Source: Verrucomicrobiales bacterium
Lineage (GTDB): Bacteria; Verrucomicrobiota; Verrucomicrobiia; Verrucomicrobiales; DEV007
Length of the DNA: 6,758 nt
Direction of reading: 5' to 3'
Assembly: GCA_003232855.1 (NCBI GenBank)
Contig: QIKC01000164.1
Location: 1 to 6,758, forward strand
Shown: positions 6,551-6,758 of the stretch, in pieces
Numbering within the stretch: the stretch's first letter is position 1
Layout: each line of letters opens with the position of its first letter
Translations under genes and position numbers: made by a program
Notes under the pieces: generated by a model
What the model saw: the letters and a program-made list of their open reading frames with translations, nothing else
What the model was told of the DNA's origin: nothing
Databases searched by the model: none

Positions 6551-6568
6551 TCAGTGTTCAGTTTTCAG
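6551..6568 (+). repeat. Short array with 7-nt period (TCAG TGTTCAG TTTTCAG)
   Basis: TCAGTGTTCAGTTTTCAG contains three consecutive units ending in TCAG, the last two in register at 7 nt. It is followed by an A-rich stretch (6569-6577). No gene is supported here. It is part of the repeat mosaic that fills the non-coding end of the window. Confidence 0.55.
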
Positions 6569-6590
6569 AAAAAAGAAACCCTTCCCAATC

Positions 6591-6628
6591 ATCCCGTCAA
6601 TTCTCCAAAATTCCGTCAATTCTGTCCC
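6591..6628 (+). repeat. Tandem pair with 19-nt period (CCGTCAATTCT core)
   Basis: Two adjacent units, 6591-6609 and 6610-6628, share CCGTCAATTCT exactly (6594-6604 and 6613-6623) with similar flanks (ATC or ATT before the core). A run of eight A residues starts at 6630. The function is not evident; it resembles low-copy intergenic repeat DNA and not a protein-coding sequence. Confidence 0.65.
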
Positions 6629-6716
6629 CAAAAAAAACGCACCTCCACCTGCAACCCCGCACACCCCCCAAGCCCTCACGAGCGCAGCGACAGCGGCGCC
6701 AACCGTCCATAAAAAA

Positions 6717-6747
6717 ATTCGCGGAAATTCGCGTCCATTCGCGGGCA
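6717..6747 (+). repeat. ATTCGCG array with 10-nt period
   Basis: ATTCGCG occurs at 6717, 6727 and 6737, exactly 10 nt apart, separated by GAA and TCC. The final part matches 5704-5720 at 16 of 17 positions. A 10-nt period is close to one DNA helical turn. From memory, motifs of this kind are scattered through intergenic DNA of some PVC-group genomes, but that is not verifiable here. Confidence 0.7.
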
Positions 6748-6758
6748 CCTTCCTAAAA

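Noticed and set aside
6591..6747. Possible CRISPR array
   Set aside because: The periods are 10 and 19 nt with no unique spacers of normal length, and no cas genes are present.
6505..6756. TTG-started open frame of 83 codons in the terminal non-coding region
   Set aside because: It runs through several repeat arrays, has a low-complexity Ser/Pro/Arg/Lys product and no ribosome site.

Overview
The window is a dense, high-GC bacterial segment with every supported gene on the + strand. It begins inside a cbb3-type cytochrome c oxidase operon. The organism is not identified by any marker gene. A fused CcoN-CcoO polypeptide, a one-heme CcoP, HTTM-like membrane proteins and intergenic repeats built on ATTCGCG would fit the Verrucomicrobiota/PVC group or a relative. 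That placement is an inference from gene architecture and is tentative.

Region 1 (2-2882) is the terminal oxidase. It holds a 5'-truncated fused ccoNO, a 59-residue ccoQ too short for most ORF callers, and ccoP. The fused protein carries the CuB and heme b3 histidines, the active-site tyrosine and one CXXCH. CcoP carries one CXXCH rather than the usual two. The expected electron path is soluble cytochrome c or a similar donor, then the c hemes of CcoP and CcoO, then heme b and the heme b3/CuB centre of CcoN, which reduces O2.

Region 2 (2875-5704) follows ccoP without a gap; the first gene overlaps ccoP by 8 nt. It is a tandem duplication of a two-gene cassette, in the order A1-B1-A2-B2. A1 and A2 (164 residues each) are single-pass membrane-anchored proteins sharing a PFTHxPMYS motif and a DGEG motif. 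B1 and B2 (313 and 298 residues) are polytopic membrane proteins resembling the HTTM/vitamin-K-dependent-carboxylase-like fold and sharing NSQGxxxHGxQ. In each pair A and B overlap as ATGA, so they are probably translationally coupled and may work as a complex. The usual oxidase accessory genes ccoG, ccoH, ccoI and ccoS are not in this window. This region is the part most likely to hold something undescribed.

Region 3 (5705-6758) has a 65-nt spacer, a complete Sfp-type 4'-phosphopantetheinyl transferase, and 257 nt of non-coding DNA. That last stretch is a mosaic of short repeats: a perfect 17-nt palindrome, a 7-nt-period CAG-ending array, a 19-nt tandem pair, and a 10-nt-period ATTCGCG array. 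Part of the ATTCGCG array recurs in the spacer before the transferase, so the transferase gene lies between two direct copies.

Most starts lack a recognisable Shine-Dalgarno sequence; the clear exception is the GGAGG before B2. No tRNA, rRNA, CRISPR array, transposase or supported minus-strand gene was seen.
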